A stretch of 64,000 nt of DNA. It comes from Doris montereyensis (taxonomy: Eukaryota > Mollusca > Gastropoda > Nudibranchia > Dorididae). The stretch covers positions 122,501 to 186,500 of the forward strand of contig JAXRKP010000818.1 in NCBI GenBank assembly GCA_037039925.1. Reading direction: 5' to 3'. A program made the position numbers and the translations under genes. Of this stretch, positions 25,101-36,933 are shown one piece after another. The notes below the pieces were generated by a model. That model made no database searches. It was not told where the DNA came from and was given only the letters and a program-made list of their open reading frames with translations. Position 1 is the stretch's first letter, and every line of letters begins with the position of its first letter.

Positions 25101-25213
25101 TCAGACGTGTACGGCTGTCTCTCTCAACATACTTCCTCTTGCCAGTGCATTGGTATGTGAAATGGCCAATCTGGAGACACTTTTGACACTTGTATGACTC
25201 TTGCTTCACCAAG
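21809..25213 (-). CDS. ZCCHC10: ZCCHC10-like zinc-knuckle protein, 3' part of gene
   Basis: Minus-strand gene seen as three exons, 25213 to about 25052-25069, 24143-24074 and 22104-21809 (stop TGA). Exon A encodes a CCHC zinc knuckle, KCQKCLQIGHFTYQC, followed by TGKRKYVERDSRT. This spacing and sequence closely match vertebrate ZCCHC10 (CQKC..GHWTYEC TGKRKY). Exon B is Lys/Arg-rich. Exon C is a Ser/Asp tract with a final Lys-rich segment (KSKKKKKAQEKE), as in the family. Exons B and C join in phase 1 if the acceptor is TCAG before ACGGTG. The A-B junction is unclear: an AAG|GTCAAA donor keeps frame but is weak, while CTCT|GTAAGG is strong but needs the acceptor shifted 2 nt. N-terminal exons were not found and should lie above 25213. 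The cellular role is poorly known; nuclear or nucleic-acid binding is inferred from the zinc knuckle. Confidence 0.82.
22200..23050. other. ZCCHC10 intron, unrecognised open frames
   Basis: Short open frames on the minus strand (22258-22458 and 22513-22785, Lys/Arg-rich) share TTTTTTCTCCAG-like words with each other. I recognise no family and see no consistent exon boundaries. Confidence 0.3.
23056..23930 (+). pseudogene. Non-LTR retrotransposon reverse transcriptase, 3' fragment
   Basis: Starts near the catalytic box (LSFADDLVLFG at about 23133). It then has stops and frame changes until 23340, and an open stretch 23348-23884 with LGVMINSEGKL, YKTVYCPTLLYGSETW and LRWFGHVNRM, typical of the thumb and C-terminal region of LINE polymerases. 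It ends with GAATGGGAACTGATAAAG and (GAAA)n, a LINE-style microsatellite tail. It is truncated at the 5' end and lies antisense in a ZCCHC10 intron. The clade is not determined. Confidence 0.85.
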
Positions 25214-25635
25214 CTGGACAGGACGAAAAAACGTCAACAGAATTGAAAACATCGTATTTATCTTTTATAGTATAAAGGAACTTGATTTAATAACTGACTT
25301 AAATGAACAAGACAATTAGCATATATTTCTTTTGAAACCAAGATAAGCTCAATCTGACATTTTTTTAGCAGATCAAAGCTGTTGTTAACACTAATCCTAA
25401 GACAGTGGCTTCTTTCCCTCCTTATAGTATGTATTTCAAGCTTTAACAGAAATGAATAAAAAGACAGCATCTAGGTTGAGGCTACTACACTTATTTACAT
25501 TCGAAAGTGCAAGAATATGGAAAACAAAAACATAATCCCAAGCAACAAATACCCCCAACCCCTGAAAAATATATTTTTTAAATCGGTACTTTTGTTTGAT
25601 TTTTTCAATGTAATTCACCCCGTCCACCATGTGCG

Positions 25636-26262
25636 GCCATGTCAAGAAGAACGTAAATGAACCATGAAGATGAAAGCTAAGTGAAAGAATGAGAAGAAGG
25701 AAGTAGGACCTACCAGTAGTTAACTCGCCATCCTTCCACTAAGAAGAGGAAGCAGAAAGGTGAAAGATAAATGAAAGATTGAAGGGACAGAAGTAGGACA
25801 TGTCAGAGTAAAAGTTTAAATGGAAAGAAGTAAGACCTACCAGCACCTGCCAACCGTCAACCACAAAAATCAGTACACAGATGGCCGGTGTGTATATAAA
25901 GATCATCATACATATATAAATCATATTTTGTTGTTGCACATAATTGACGCTTGCAAACATGATTTTTTTTGTTTTTTCTATTTCATTCAAATTCCCAATC
26001 ATATGCGCTTATCTTAGAATAAATTAAGAGTAACCAATAGTGATTGATTGATTAAAATTGACACCATATGCAGTTATGTCAGGGTGAATTAAGAGGAAAC
26101 AGCCAGATAAAAGATAGATGCAAGAGCGAATGGAAAGAAGTAAGACCTACCAGTAACACCTGCCGACCACCCAGCAGTAATCAATGCGATGACAGATACG
26201 TGATTAGTAAAAGAGTGAAAGGAAAGAGGAATGACTGACCACCAGTAGTATCCACCATCCAA
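25636..26262. repeat. Cluster of ACCTACCAGTAG repeat-family units
   Basis: Units end at about 25735, 25860, 26165 and 26255. Each has a GTCAGGGTGAATTAAGAGGA-like start, a purine-rich GAAAGA middle and GACCTACCAG(TAG) followed by CCGCCAACC-like sequence. Further copies are at 11683 and 32275. It is non-coding and of unknown class. Confidence 0.65.
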
Positions 26263-26374
26263 TTACGAAAAGGAAAGAAATGAGAAAAAGTAGAGGTTCT
26301 GTTGTTTCAATTCCAACGATGCCGGAAAAGTTGTCATCACCAGTGTAGGGCTTGAAGGCCACACGGAACACAGA

Positions 26375-26453
26375 GAGACAGACAGACAGATAGATAGAGA
26401 GAGATAGAGAAAGACAGATAGAGAGAGATAGATAGAGAAAGACAGAAAGAGAG

Positions 26454-26484
<31 letters not shown>

Positions 26485-26489
26485 GAGAG

Positions 26490-26566
<77 letters not shown>

Positions 26567-26574
26567 AAGGGGGA

Positions 26575-26613
<39 letters not shown>

Positions 26614-26622
26614 GATTGAGAG
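26375..26622. repeat. GACA/GATA/GA compound microsatellite
   Basis: GACA and GATA units, then a GA run of about 30 units (26502-26563), then (GACA)n. The Ser/Leu open frames on the minus strand are repeat artefacts. Confidence 0.95.
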
Positions 26623-26762
26623 ACAAAGAGACGAAACAGAGTCGGGTACATAAAAACTTTTTGATAATTAGGCACGGACTGACACTGACAGATAAGTAGA
26701 TAAACGGATAAATCAATACATATATACATGGATTTAAAATATCGATATAATATGTAATACAA

Positions 26763-26934
26763 CCAGAGTAGATATCACCACAGCATTGCTCCAGTTAAAA
26801 AATCAGGGGCATAAAAATATAAAATGAATCATAAAATATAATTTGCTGAAATTAGTGAACCATATTTATCATATAAGAAAATGTACTTATTCAATAAAAA
26901 AAAAAAAATCTTATCTAGCTTCTTAGCTTCTATA
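26763..26934. other. No feature seen
   Basis: AT-rich spacer between two repeat tracts. Confidence 0.5.
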
Positions 26935-27310
26935 ATTATATATTCTCACGAAAGAATAGTCTCTTATAAGTGCATCTCACTAATGAATATCCCTTTATAT
27001 ATCTCACGAATGCATGTTCCTTGATATATCTCATGAATGAGCATAATCCACCGATATGTCTCATGAATGAATAGCCCTCAATACGCTTGCATATCCCCTA
27101 TATATTATAAATCACGAATAAACGGCCTTTTATATGATACATGTATCTCACGAATGAATATAAGCCATTGATATACCTCACAACGAATCACCAATACCAT
27201 TTTTTGTGAATCCATCAAATGAGTAACATCATTTTATAAAATACATCTTACAAACGAATACGTCCCTTTATAATATATTTCACAAACAAACAATGTCTAC
27301 CAACGCTATT
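26935..27310. repeat. Degenerate minisatellite
   Basis: Eight to ten decayed copies of a 30-45-bp unit resembling CCTTTATATATCTCACGAATGAATA. Examples start near 26945, 26990, 27030, 27060, 27140 and 27190. ATCAAATGA and CATTTTATAAAATACA words recur downstream (27215-27300, 27590-27630). Confidence 0.65.
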
Positions 27311-27429
27311 CACGAACTTCATATTTCATTATATTATAATATAAGAAAATGCACTTACTTTTTACTCAATAAGATTAAGAGTGGACCATTTACCTTACCT
27401 TCTTGTACAAGTATAAGCTGTGACACGCG

Positions 27430-27846
27430 ATACCGACTAGATAAATCATACGCAATGATGGCGTAGAGAGAGGGAGAGATTGATATACCAACAAAACAAG
27501 GAACGAAAAAAACCCAACGAATCAGCCATGAGGGAGGGGGGGGAAGAAAAGGAATGCGAGGATGGAATTTGTGAGGGGGAATCTAGATCATCAAATGAAT
27601 AACATCATTTTAGCAAAATACAAGGGTAATCTATCAAAACGAATATCCCATTTCCCTATTTTTTTTATAATATATTTCCTGTAGACAAACAAACAATGTC
27701 TACCGAAACGCGATTGATCGCGGCAACATTAGTGACAAACATTGGAGATCTGATGACTTTCACGTCTGCAGTTAGTGACCACGATTTGATGACGATATGA
27801 AGATGGGGAAATGCGGCTGGGGAAATGATGGACGTCTGGTCAAATT

Positions 27847-27877
<31 letters not shown>

Positions 27878-28345
27878 CTAAAAAAATATTAGTATGACAA
27901 ATACATAAGAAAGTGGACCGATTCACACACCTTTGGTCAAGCATTCATCCATATTACCCCCCCCCCCCCCCCCAACGTCCATTTGTTTTGATAAATGGTA
28001 AATCAAAGTAGCGGACAGCTAAGTTGGGTTTGACTGTAACTGGGTGCAAAAAAAAAAATTATTAAAAATCAAGACCGACAGAAAAAGGAAAAAAATAACA
28101 AAATACAAGTCGCAAAAAACAAACTTTAACACACTAGGATACATTGAGGACAGAAGTGATTTTAACAAATGTTGCGATCAATGGGTGTGAGGAGAGGGAG
28201 AGGGAGAGAGGGAGAGAGGAGAGAGGAGAAAAGAACCAACAACAAACCAGAGAACGAAGAGAAAAACCCCAGTGGCAACGAATGACAAGCCATGAGGGAG
28301 AGAGAGAGGGAAGAAGAGAGAAGAGAGAGGATGGAATTGGAATGG
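27430..28345. repeat. Two copies of a purine-rich segment
   Basis: 27465-27575 and 28185-28340 share GAGAGGGAGAGA, ACCAACAA(AC)AA, GGAACGAA/GAACGAAG, AAAAACCC, AACGAAT, AGCCATGAGGGAG, GAAGAAAAGG/GAAGAAGAGAG and GAGGATGGAATT in the same order. Between them lie a (GA)n tract (27848-27872), a poly-C run (27957-27973) and no gene. Confidence 0.65.
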
Positions 28346-28349
28346 CATG

Positions 28350-29190
28350 AGAGGGAGAAATTTATATTACGAATCTAAGTGCTAGGAAATGAGAGTTTCT
28401 ACTATGCCAACAGCCGCCACATTGAATTAAAAATTGAGAACTTTAAAAATATCTCTTCTCCCTCACAGTTGATGAAAAGCAAACGGCAGCTGTTTCCAAA
28501 GACCATAAATAAAAACCAAATAGAGCGATTTTGGGATTATGACGGTTTAAGTTTAAAGATTTTAAACAGAAATAATCTCATTTCTCTGGTTCTATTTTTT
28601 CAAGTTTGACGCGAAAATTTATCTTTTTGTTTATCTCCAAAAAACTTTTAGCCCAAGCAACTCTATATTTGTTGTTTAGAGGATATTGAACTATTGGTGT
28701 ACCGATTTTGCATTGACTGGCCGAAAATAAGAGGAGAAACGAACAGTGAGAAAATACAAATTGTGACAAAACAGCAATTGAAAGTTTGGTACGTGAAATG
28801 CACTTGATGAAATCGTAAACAGTGGAATCAAAATCTCAAACATTCCAACCTGGTTCATGTATTCAGAACCACCCTCCTCTACTTTTTCTCAAGTCTGGGC
28901 CTCCTACGCTACTTTTCGCCCTTTTTTCCTCTTCTCTAACTTCTTCCGAGCCTCAAAGGTACTATTTGACAGTGTCTTTTCACCGTTCTCACTGCTTTCG
29001 CCATGTACTTCATCACACTGTAACGACTGTCCAGTGTCCACTTGGAATGCTCAGCGTTTCCTTCCGCCAAAGTCTGCCTCGCAGCAGCCGACAGCGCATG
29101 GAGACACTAAGGTAACGTGGTCCATCGTTGTCACTGTTACGATGGAATACTACGAACACGACATAATACTGGGTCACTATAAAGCTGGGA
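28350..29190. other. No firm gene; possible minus-strand terminal exon
   Basis: A minus-strand frame from 29050 to a stop at 28904 reads as a plausible C-terminus (SNSTFEARKKLEKRKKGRK). It is only 48 codons long, has no good acceptor, and I do not recognise it. The longer plus-strand frames here look like shadows. Confidence 0.25.
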
Positions 29191-29194
29191 GGGA

Positions 29195-29490
29195 TGGGGG
29201 GATCGGTGGTCCAAAGGCAAAATATCGGCCTCTCAACTAAAATGTAGTAGGTTCGAGTCCTGCCAACGGTTGAGCGATTTTCTGAGGGTTTTTTCGTGCA
29301 AAATCTAACTCCCTGGTCCAGATAGGTGCATCGACACCTAGTCCCATCCGAGGTCCCATGTGCAAATCACAACAATATGTGCACGTTAAATATCCCTTGG
29401 CTGTTTACAGGGCAGCCTGGGGAACATTTAAAAAAAAAATCCTACCAAAAACCCCGATATAGCCTTAGTTGTGGATGTGGGTGAATCAAG
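29195..29490 (+). mobile_element. SINE family 1 copy
   Basis: The tRNA-like head comes first (GGTGGTCCAAAGGC, then B box GTAGGTTCGAGTCC). The reversed body words follow (ATCGACACCTAGTCCCATC, AAATATCCCTTGGCTGTTTA), and it ends GTTGTGGATGTGGGTGAATCAA. Close to full length. Confidence 0.88.
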
Positions 29491-29501
29491 TGCAGGAGGC
29501 A

Positions 29502-29509
<8 letters not shown>

Positions 29510-29583
<74 letters not shown>
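29510..29583. repeat. (TA)n microsatellite
   Basis: About 36 TA units after a GTGTGTG start. Confidence 0.97.
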
Positions 29584-29586
<3 letters not shown>

Positions 29587-29589
29587 TCT

Positions 29590-31200
29590 GTATGCGCATT
29601 AGCCACAATCAAAGGCCAACTAAAATTGTGTTTGAGAGTGAGCAATGTGTTGGGGATAAACTGGACGCAGCATTAGACTGTGTCGGAAACATTGGCGACG
29701 TAATCGCCAATGCCATCACAGTATCGGCGGCATCTAGACCTACACAATAAATGCAATACAATGCGTTGGACATTCGGAAATATTATAATCGTTGTGTTCT
29801 TTTTATTTGACGACAAGGGTGTTTCAGAAGCTAAAATCATTAGGAACTGCATGCATGTTTATGAAGCAAAACATTTTCACTAGAGTTTTTTTTTTCTCTG
29901 CGAACAATATTTTGTCTTTCATTACATGTGATAAAACTATAGCTTGATTTTTCTTAGAAATTGTCATCCTCCCTATCCCTGTTTCACATTTCTCCAATTT
30001 CTTTATCGTATCCCACGAGCTAATTAAACGCAACACGAGTTATTGTTACATTACACCTGTAGGGCCTTCATATAATGTCTCTAATGAAAACACAGGAAAA
30101 TTAAAAATACGCAAAACATCAATGGCGAAATTTTCATTTGCGGTCAAAATTTGAGCTGACATAGTAAGTACAATGTATACATGGCAGATTTAATAACATG
30201 ATGTATAGTAGTATCATCAGTCAAATCAAGATAACCAAACTGTATTTTCCAGTAGTTAAAAAAATAATTAACCTTTGAATAGAAGTTTTCAGCATTGTCG
30301 TGAAAAATTATCACTTCTCTTGGCTTTCCAATAGTCTAGAGTTTTAATTTGTCTTGGTAATAGAGTTTCAGATCTATGAATTCTGTGGAGTCCCTGCGGT
30401 GCTCTTCTTACCGACAGTGACTGCTGCATTTAACTGGCACCCCACCCCCGATGTACCAATCAGGAAGACTAAGTTTTCTTCATTTCAATTGAGAAAATGC
30501 TCTCCGTGATTTGAATGGACTTTTGTTTCAGGTGATGATTACACGTGCTTTGGAATTTGATTTTAAAATTTCGTCGAGGATTTAATATGAAAATTAAAAT
30601 AAGGACAAGTAAACATAACTTAACATAACAAGGAAAATGTATTCTGCGATAAAGGCTCTTGTGAAACGAGCAGTTATTTTAACATAATTGACAAGCAATG
30701 CTCCTTCTAAATTGTGCGCGCGCACATCTGGGAGAAAAGTGCGGACATTTGAGAAACGTCTGCGCACGTCAAAAAGAACCCAAATTTTCTTGTCTACCAT
30801 TCATTCTCATGCACACAGTGCACACAATTTATGATTTTTTCATCCAACTTTTGCGCGACGCCAAAAAGGTATGAATAAGGGCTAGAAATAAATGGAGGGG
30901 ACAATGTTGACAAGCCTACGATAATTTGCATTTACATTATGGTATAGTATTTTCAAAAGAGAAACAAACTTTTAGCACTGTAAAAGGCCGTTTTAATTAC
31001 AATTTCTTAAAATGAAGTCATCCCTATAATAATCATTCAGACAGATTCACTAGTTCTACATACACCAGCTTCTCAAACATTTTGTAAAACTTCAGGAAAT
31101 AAAAGGAATGAAAAGGCTTATAACTGGGAGCTTATAATGAAGACCACTATCTTTCAACACATTATATATATTATAATCATATACATTATATATCCATACA
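29590..31200. other. Intergenic DNA, no gene seen
   Basis: Mostly AT-rich. A GC-rich patch at 30710-30780 (GCGCGCGCACATCTGGG, CGTCTGCGCACGTC) looks like part of a transposon, but no matching second end was found. Confidence 0.4.
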
Positions 31201-31239
31201 TCTATCCATCTTGTATCAATTTAACTATCCACACATAAA

Positions 31240-31464
<225 letters not shown>

Positions 31465-31479
31465 TGTTACGTCATGTAA

Positions 31480-32270
31480 AACCTACCAAAAATTAAGAAT
31501 ATCTCTCCGAATCCTAAACTCGTTTAAAAGTACATGTATCTCCACACCCACTGAGGGTCTAAAGAATGGAACTTTGTTGAGTCGCAAATAATCTCTATCG
31601 CACCCCTTTATCCGACCAATAGTAATACATGCAATCCCAATGCCCGACAAAGCACGAGACACTGAATGGAAATGAATGCTCACTCGGCTGGCAGACTGGC
31701 ACGGCTTCCGGTTTGAAATATGCAAAGCCCAAATAACAAGGCATCCCCATTACCTGGCAAAAGAGACTTAAAGCACCACGCAGACGTCAATCGAAGCCAA
31801 CTTCCGCTCGGCTCATTACGCTACCTCAGCGGTCCAATCAAAGCAAAGACCAACGTGTCCAGCAGCATTCCTGACTATAAAAACAAAGCCCCCACTCCCC
31901 TCGCCCTTCCTCCCATTAAAAACAAAACAAAGCCTTTACAAAACCCACAACATAATAGTATTAATGACGTAGGTATTGATTGTGGTCGATTGAGGGAAAA
32001 ACCACGTGATTCATTATTACAAAATGATACTGCAATCACGTTTTTTAAGAAAAAAGAAGTTAAACAAAAAATAAAATCAATTCTTTATCACTGGCATTAT
32101 CATCAATACGAACTGCAATAACAACAACTTCGAACACAAATCAGCTCCCACGACAAGAAACCGTGGTTTACAACAATTTATTTCAGCCGGAACCCCCCCC
32201 CCCCAAACAAACAAAACGATGATTTGTTTGTTTCATTAGAATTTACCACGTCCACCATACTAGTCACTAT
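31480..32270. other. Less AT-rich stretch, no gene assigned
   Basis: CGGTCCAATCAAAGC near 31830 and GACTATAAAAAC near 31875 have CCAAT-TATA-like spacing, but no following exon is recognisable. The 133-codon frame at 31720-32121 has no recognisable domain. Confidence 0.3.
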
Positions 32271-32274
32271 GCGG

Positions 32275-32660
32275 TATTCTCATGGTGAAAGTGAAATTAA
32301 GAGAAAATAGCAAGATCAAAGTTACGTGAAAGAGGAAAACGAAAGAAAAAATAGAACCTACCAGTAGCATCCGCCAACCACCAATAACAATGAACATACA
32401 AACAACAACAACAAGCCTTCAAAACTACTCTACCCCACCCCCTCCAAACAAAACCAGCTCTCATCGCATCATCAAGAACAAACCCAGACCAGTGCGACTA
32501 CAAGAGAACTTAAGTTCATAGGTACAAGCAGTAGGTTGCTAATGCTATGCTTCAGTGAACCCCCCCCCCCCTGCCCAACATAATGTGGTGGTGATGTCAG
32601 GCTGAACTAAGGAGAAACGGCGAGATGAAAGAGTGAGAAAAAATAAGTAGGTGACACTTA
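32275..32660. repeat. ACCTACCAGTAG repeat family, two more copies
   Basis: 32275-32395 (GTGAAATTAAGAGAAAATAG ... AACCTACCAGTAGCATCC) and a 5' part at 32590-32650 (GATGTCAGGCTGAACTAAGG). Confidence 0.6.
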
Positions 32661-32950
32661 TATACATTTGGACAATTACATGGCCCAGCATTCTTCAATT
32701 CACATATTTATCATGAAACAGTATTGAAAGTCCACGACGTGTAAAACTGTAAGCCATCGAGGTCTTTACAAGCATTGCCTTATTAACATCATTGATTACA
32801 CTTGCAATCATTAAACGGTCTACCAACTCAATAGGTCGAGAACAGTACAAACCTGTCAGCGTTTGCTAATCCATCCAACTGCACTAGCGTAACAACAATT
32901 ACTACGTACTATTACTACTTCTGCTCCTCCTCCCACTTCTATGTAGTACT

Positions 32951-33263
32951 TTTGTTTGTTTGATTTGATTTACCCACATCCACAACTATGGTGATCTCGG
33001 GTTTTTGGTAGGATTTTTTAAAATTTTGCCCGGATTACCCTGTGAACAACCACGGGATCTTTAACGTGCACAGAGTGTTGTGATCTGCACGCGGGGCCTC
33101 CTTTTTTATCGTCCGTCCCCGATGGTACTAGGTGTCGATCCACCTACCTAGATCAGGAGGGTAGATTTTGCTTGAAATAAATTATCAACCATCGGCGGGG
33201 CTCGAACCCACTACCTTTTGGTTGAGAGGCTGACACCTTGCCTCTGGACTACCGAGTCCCCTC
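32951..33263 (-). mobile_element. SINE family 1, complete copy with perfect duplication
   Basis: 313 bp flanked by ATGTAGTACT on both sides (32941-32950 and 33264-33273). On the minus strand the head carries an A box (TAGTCCAGAGG) and a B box (GGTTCGAGCC). The body has GATCGACACCTAGTACCATC and the tail ends in CAAATCAAACAAAC. This is the best reference copy in the window. Confidence 0.93.
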
Positions 33264-33273
33264 ATGTAGTACT

Positions 33274-33830
33274 ACCACTACTACTGCATGTACTACTGCT
33301 GCTGCTGCTACTACTAGTGGACTGATGCTACTCCCATGCCATTTCTACATGAATGTACACATGTACTACTTCTGCCAACAGAAAAGAACAACATAACAAC
33401 GCAAAAAGGTGAAGAATTACTTCCATACAGAAACAGATAAGCTACTTAACTATTAATATTAAAATTGAAAAAACAAATCTTTGAGGATGTGTGTGAACTT
33501 GATAAACCACATACAAGAAACTAACAATTTTAGGATATATAGGCAATATGAGTTGTTTAGTCTTTGTAAAATATATGCATTGCGCTATAACATATTATAT
33601 ACAAAACCTTATTGATTCAGCAGAATGTAAAGATTAGCACTTGTTCAAAAAAAAACAAGAGCGCACTGATCACCATTGCTTCAAATTGAATAAGCATTAA
33701 ACAAGCCCAAAATAAACCCGTAAGCAATAGATTACAGACATAAACAAAAAATGTACTGATACGTAGGTTATACTAGTTATAGTGTTACACATTAATTTCA
33801 ATATTTATTTTATTGGAGCAGGGCATAAGG
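33274..33830. other. No gene seen
   Basis: Short CTACTA/CTGCTG triplets near 33270-33310, then AT-rich sequence. Confidence 0.5.
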
Positions 33831-33835
33831 GATGA

Positions 33836-33985
<150 letters not shown>

Positions 33986-34560
33986 ATACATAGATGCAAC
34001 TACGACACCAAATAAGAACTTAAAACGTGTTCTAAGGAGCCAATATATGGTCAAACCAATACGACATGGTAAAAACAGCTAGATCTAAATGGCATCGCTT
34101 TACATTCACTTAAGTTTCCTATCACTTTTGCCTTTAAAAACATGTTTCGTGCTTTGACTATATCAATGCAAACCGGGGCGGTGATCAAGTTGGCACGCTT
34201 CTGACGCCACGATGGCCACATAACATACGCACATCCAAGCACAGGCGTACCTCGGCCAGGAGCCAATAAAAACGTCAGAGCTAGATCTCTAGATCAAATC
34301 CTGATTTTGAACGTATCTTTCAAAAAGAGCTAATTTTGAAAACCCCGAGATGTTACATTTTATACATAATTGCTACTCGTGCCTCTTCGTCAAGCACTTC
34401 ACTTTCTCAGTATCAGAGGTGTAAGGAAATCTATACATGTACATCGACAGACATCCTATCATTTTAAATAATAAAATTTCTACCACTTTGACACAAAATG
34501 TTGTTCATAAAAAAGGAGCCCACTTGCATTTTTAGGAACATTAGTCGTTCTTCATGTAAT

Positions 34561-35430
34561 ATCAAGAGACCAGTGGACGGTGTTTAAATGAAATTGGACA
34601 TTATGCAATTTTCCCCAAACCTGTGCTCATTCAAACTCCTCAAAATGTAGCAGCTCGAGCAAAACAGGCAGAGGATTTGAAAAACTTTGACCGGGAATCG
34701 GTTATATTTAATGATAAAACAGCCTACAATTGTTTCAGAACAAAATCATGGTGGGGACAAACATGGGCAAAGAAAATCCAACCAAAAAAACCCATACCGC
34801 TGAAATTTCTAAAATTCGTTGTCTGGGGAATAATATCTAGTAAGGGGTTTGATTTGATTTTACCTACACCCACAATTAAAGTGATATTGGGAGTTTTGGG
34901 CGGATTTTTAATTTTGCCTCAATTGACGTGTAAACAGCCAAGGGATCTTTAACGTGCACAGTGTTGTGATCGTCACACGGGACCTCCTTTTTATTATTCA
35001 TCACCGATGGGACTAGGTGTCCATTCACATACCTGGACCGAGGGGGGGGCAGGATTTACTAGAAAATAAAATGGAGAAAATGTGTCAGCCGTCGGCGGGG
35101 CTTGAACCTACAAACTTTGGGTTGAGAGGTCGACACCTTGCCTCTGGACTACTAAGTCCCTCCTAATGAGGGGACAATTGGCCTTCAAAGTCATTGAGGG
35201 TACTGTTAACCAACATATGAATATTTCAGCTGACTTTATTTTCTCCCTTTTGTAGAAGAGACATGTCCGGGTCATTACATCTTCCAACAGGACAATGCCC
35301 TGCACCACACAGCCAGTTTAACTGAATGGATGGTGTTATCTCCATGCCAATTGTATTACCTTGGCCCAGCAAAAATTCTTGACTTATAAACCATCAAAAA
35401 TGCGTGGAAACTTATAAAGGACACGCTAGA
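34561..35430 (+). pseudogene. Tc1-like transposase relic split by a SINE
   Basis: Left part (34660-34847): ESVIFNDKTAYNCF ... VVWGIISSKG, the first-aspartate region of a Tc1-like DDE enzyme (VIF(T/S)DE-x-F, VWGCFSSKG). Right part (35174-35430), after a family 1 SINE: TVNQHMNIS-like, then CPGHYIFQQDNALHHTA with the second-aspartate block QQDN and then a degenerate KNAWKLIKD region. Frameshifts and stops occur throughout. The catalytic third residue region (PDLNPIE) is decayed. Confidence 0.8.
34848..35163 (-). mobile_element. SINE family 1 copy inside a Tc1 relic
   Basis: Full-length copy, tail to head on the plus strand, ending CTACTAAGTCCC. The flanks TAGTAAGGGG (34838-34847) and TAATGAGGGG (35164-35173) match at 8 of 10 positions and are read as an aged target duplication. 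Confidence 0.88.
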
Positions 35431-35454
35431 CTAAAAACAATGCAGATGTATATA

Positions 35455-35585
35455 TATGCAGAAGTGGGGGAAACATATGTTAAATGTTTTCCAAGGGACA
35501 CAACGTCGGACCCAGCTTTACTAGGATTCGAACCCGGGACCTCATGATCCCCAATCTGTCAGACTTGGCCACCGACACCACGCTG
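35455..35585 (-). mobile_element. SINE family 2, head-side fragment
   Basis: Contains GTTTTCCAAGGGACACAACG, TTTACTAGGATTCGAACCCG and CTTGGCCACCGACACCAC, the reversed head and start of body of family 2. Confidence 0.75.
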
Positions 35586-35589
35586 TACT

Positions 35590-36800
35590 GTAATGGTAAT
35601 AATAACAATAATGATTCTTAAAATAAGATTTATATCCGGTTAATCTAGATCTGAATCCCGTAGGTGGCACGTGTGTCAGGGTTGGTGGTAGATGTTAAAA
35701 TAATGGCTGTATGCAACCGTAGAACTCCCTTCTTTTATGTTCACTTACCATATTACTGAATTTCACTCATTAGCGCAAATTAAATGGTGTGTCTGATTAT
35801 GGAAACCCTCCCTTGTAGTTGAATATACAGTTAAGCAGCGTTATTAATGTGAGTCAAATTTGTACTAGTCAGTATCGATTTACATTTAGAGGTAAGTCTC
35901 TGAAATGGCCAAAAAGCATTTTAACAAGATTTAGTTGCATTAACTGAATAAATCTACCACAATTCCTGATAGCTGAACGACACGAGCGACTGACAAAATA
36001 AATAGCAGTTCAAATGACAATGAATAAAAATCATAAGATAGATACATAATTAACACTCAATAAAAATACTTTTTGCAAAATATAGTTATAAATACCCTAG
36101 TTGGCATGATAAATTAGGAACCGCCTAGCCACTTTTGTTTAGTTGCATTCAAGCCGTACCGATGTTATAGCCGTGTTTACGCTACACCACTCTAGATGGT
36201 TTATTGTGCCCAGAAAAGGTTTTCTTACTTCTGAAGACAGATTTTATGATATATAGAGATATAAAGGTGATATGACGTCTGTTAGACCTACTTCTCTTTA
36301 AATGTTACTCCTCTTGCAAAATCTAAACAGGATACCCAACTATGAAGCTCCTCCCTCACATTAAGTGAAAACTTGACCAATATATTAATATTATTTTACG
36401 CCCTTAAACCGTAGGATAGCTGATCTAGCTTTCCAATCTCAGTAAAGTCAATTCAACGTAGGTAAAAAACATCTAGAGAGGTGTAATGTCAACTCGGCTA
36501 CCTAAGGACCGGAAGTAGTGGTCATGTAAAGAAAAGAACCTATTTGTGTCAATAAATCATCCTATGGCGTTTGAAGATCTTAAAATAGTCAATCTTGTAA
36601 TATATGATCTATAAATCTATATTTCAAACTGGGCATTTTGATTGGTTGATGTCATGGAATGTCCCAAGTTTCTCTTTAACCCATTAGTGCACAGATTCCC
36701 TGCCCTGTAGACTGACCTACATTCAGCTTCCCGGCAACCAGATCGCCGTGGTGTGCTTACATTTTCTGAGCTTCCTGTGTGTTTCTGATGGTGGCATTAG
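35590..36800. other. Intergenic DNA, no gene seen
   Basis: No exon-like segment or recognisable repeat apart from short AATAAT runs. Confidence 0.45.
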
Positions 36801-36806
36801 GAAATG

Positions 36807-36807
<1 letters not shown>

Positions 36808-36888
<81 letters not shown>
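36808..36888. repeat. (TA)n microsatellite
   Basis: About 40 TA units. A short CTTCATGTCACTGTTCT direct repeat follows at 36898-36933. Confidence 0.97.
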
Positions 36889-36889
<1 letters not shown>

Positions 36890-36933
36890 TATATATCTTC
36901 ATGTCACTGTTCTTATCTTCATGTCACTGTTCT

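Noticed and set aside
30696..30780. Left end of a second hAT element (CAATGCTCCTTCTAAA then GCGCGCGCAC)
   Set aside because: No matching right end or 8-bp duplication was found.
34623..34952. 109-codon frame as a gene
   Set aside because: It is a chance fusion of a Tc1 transposase fragment with an inserted SINE.
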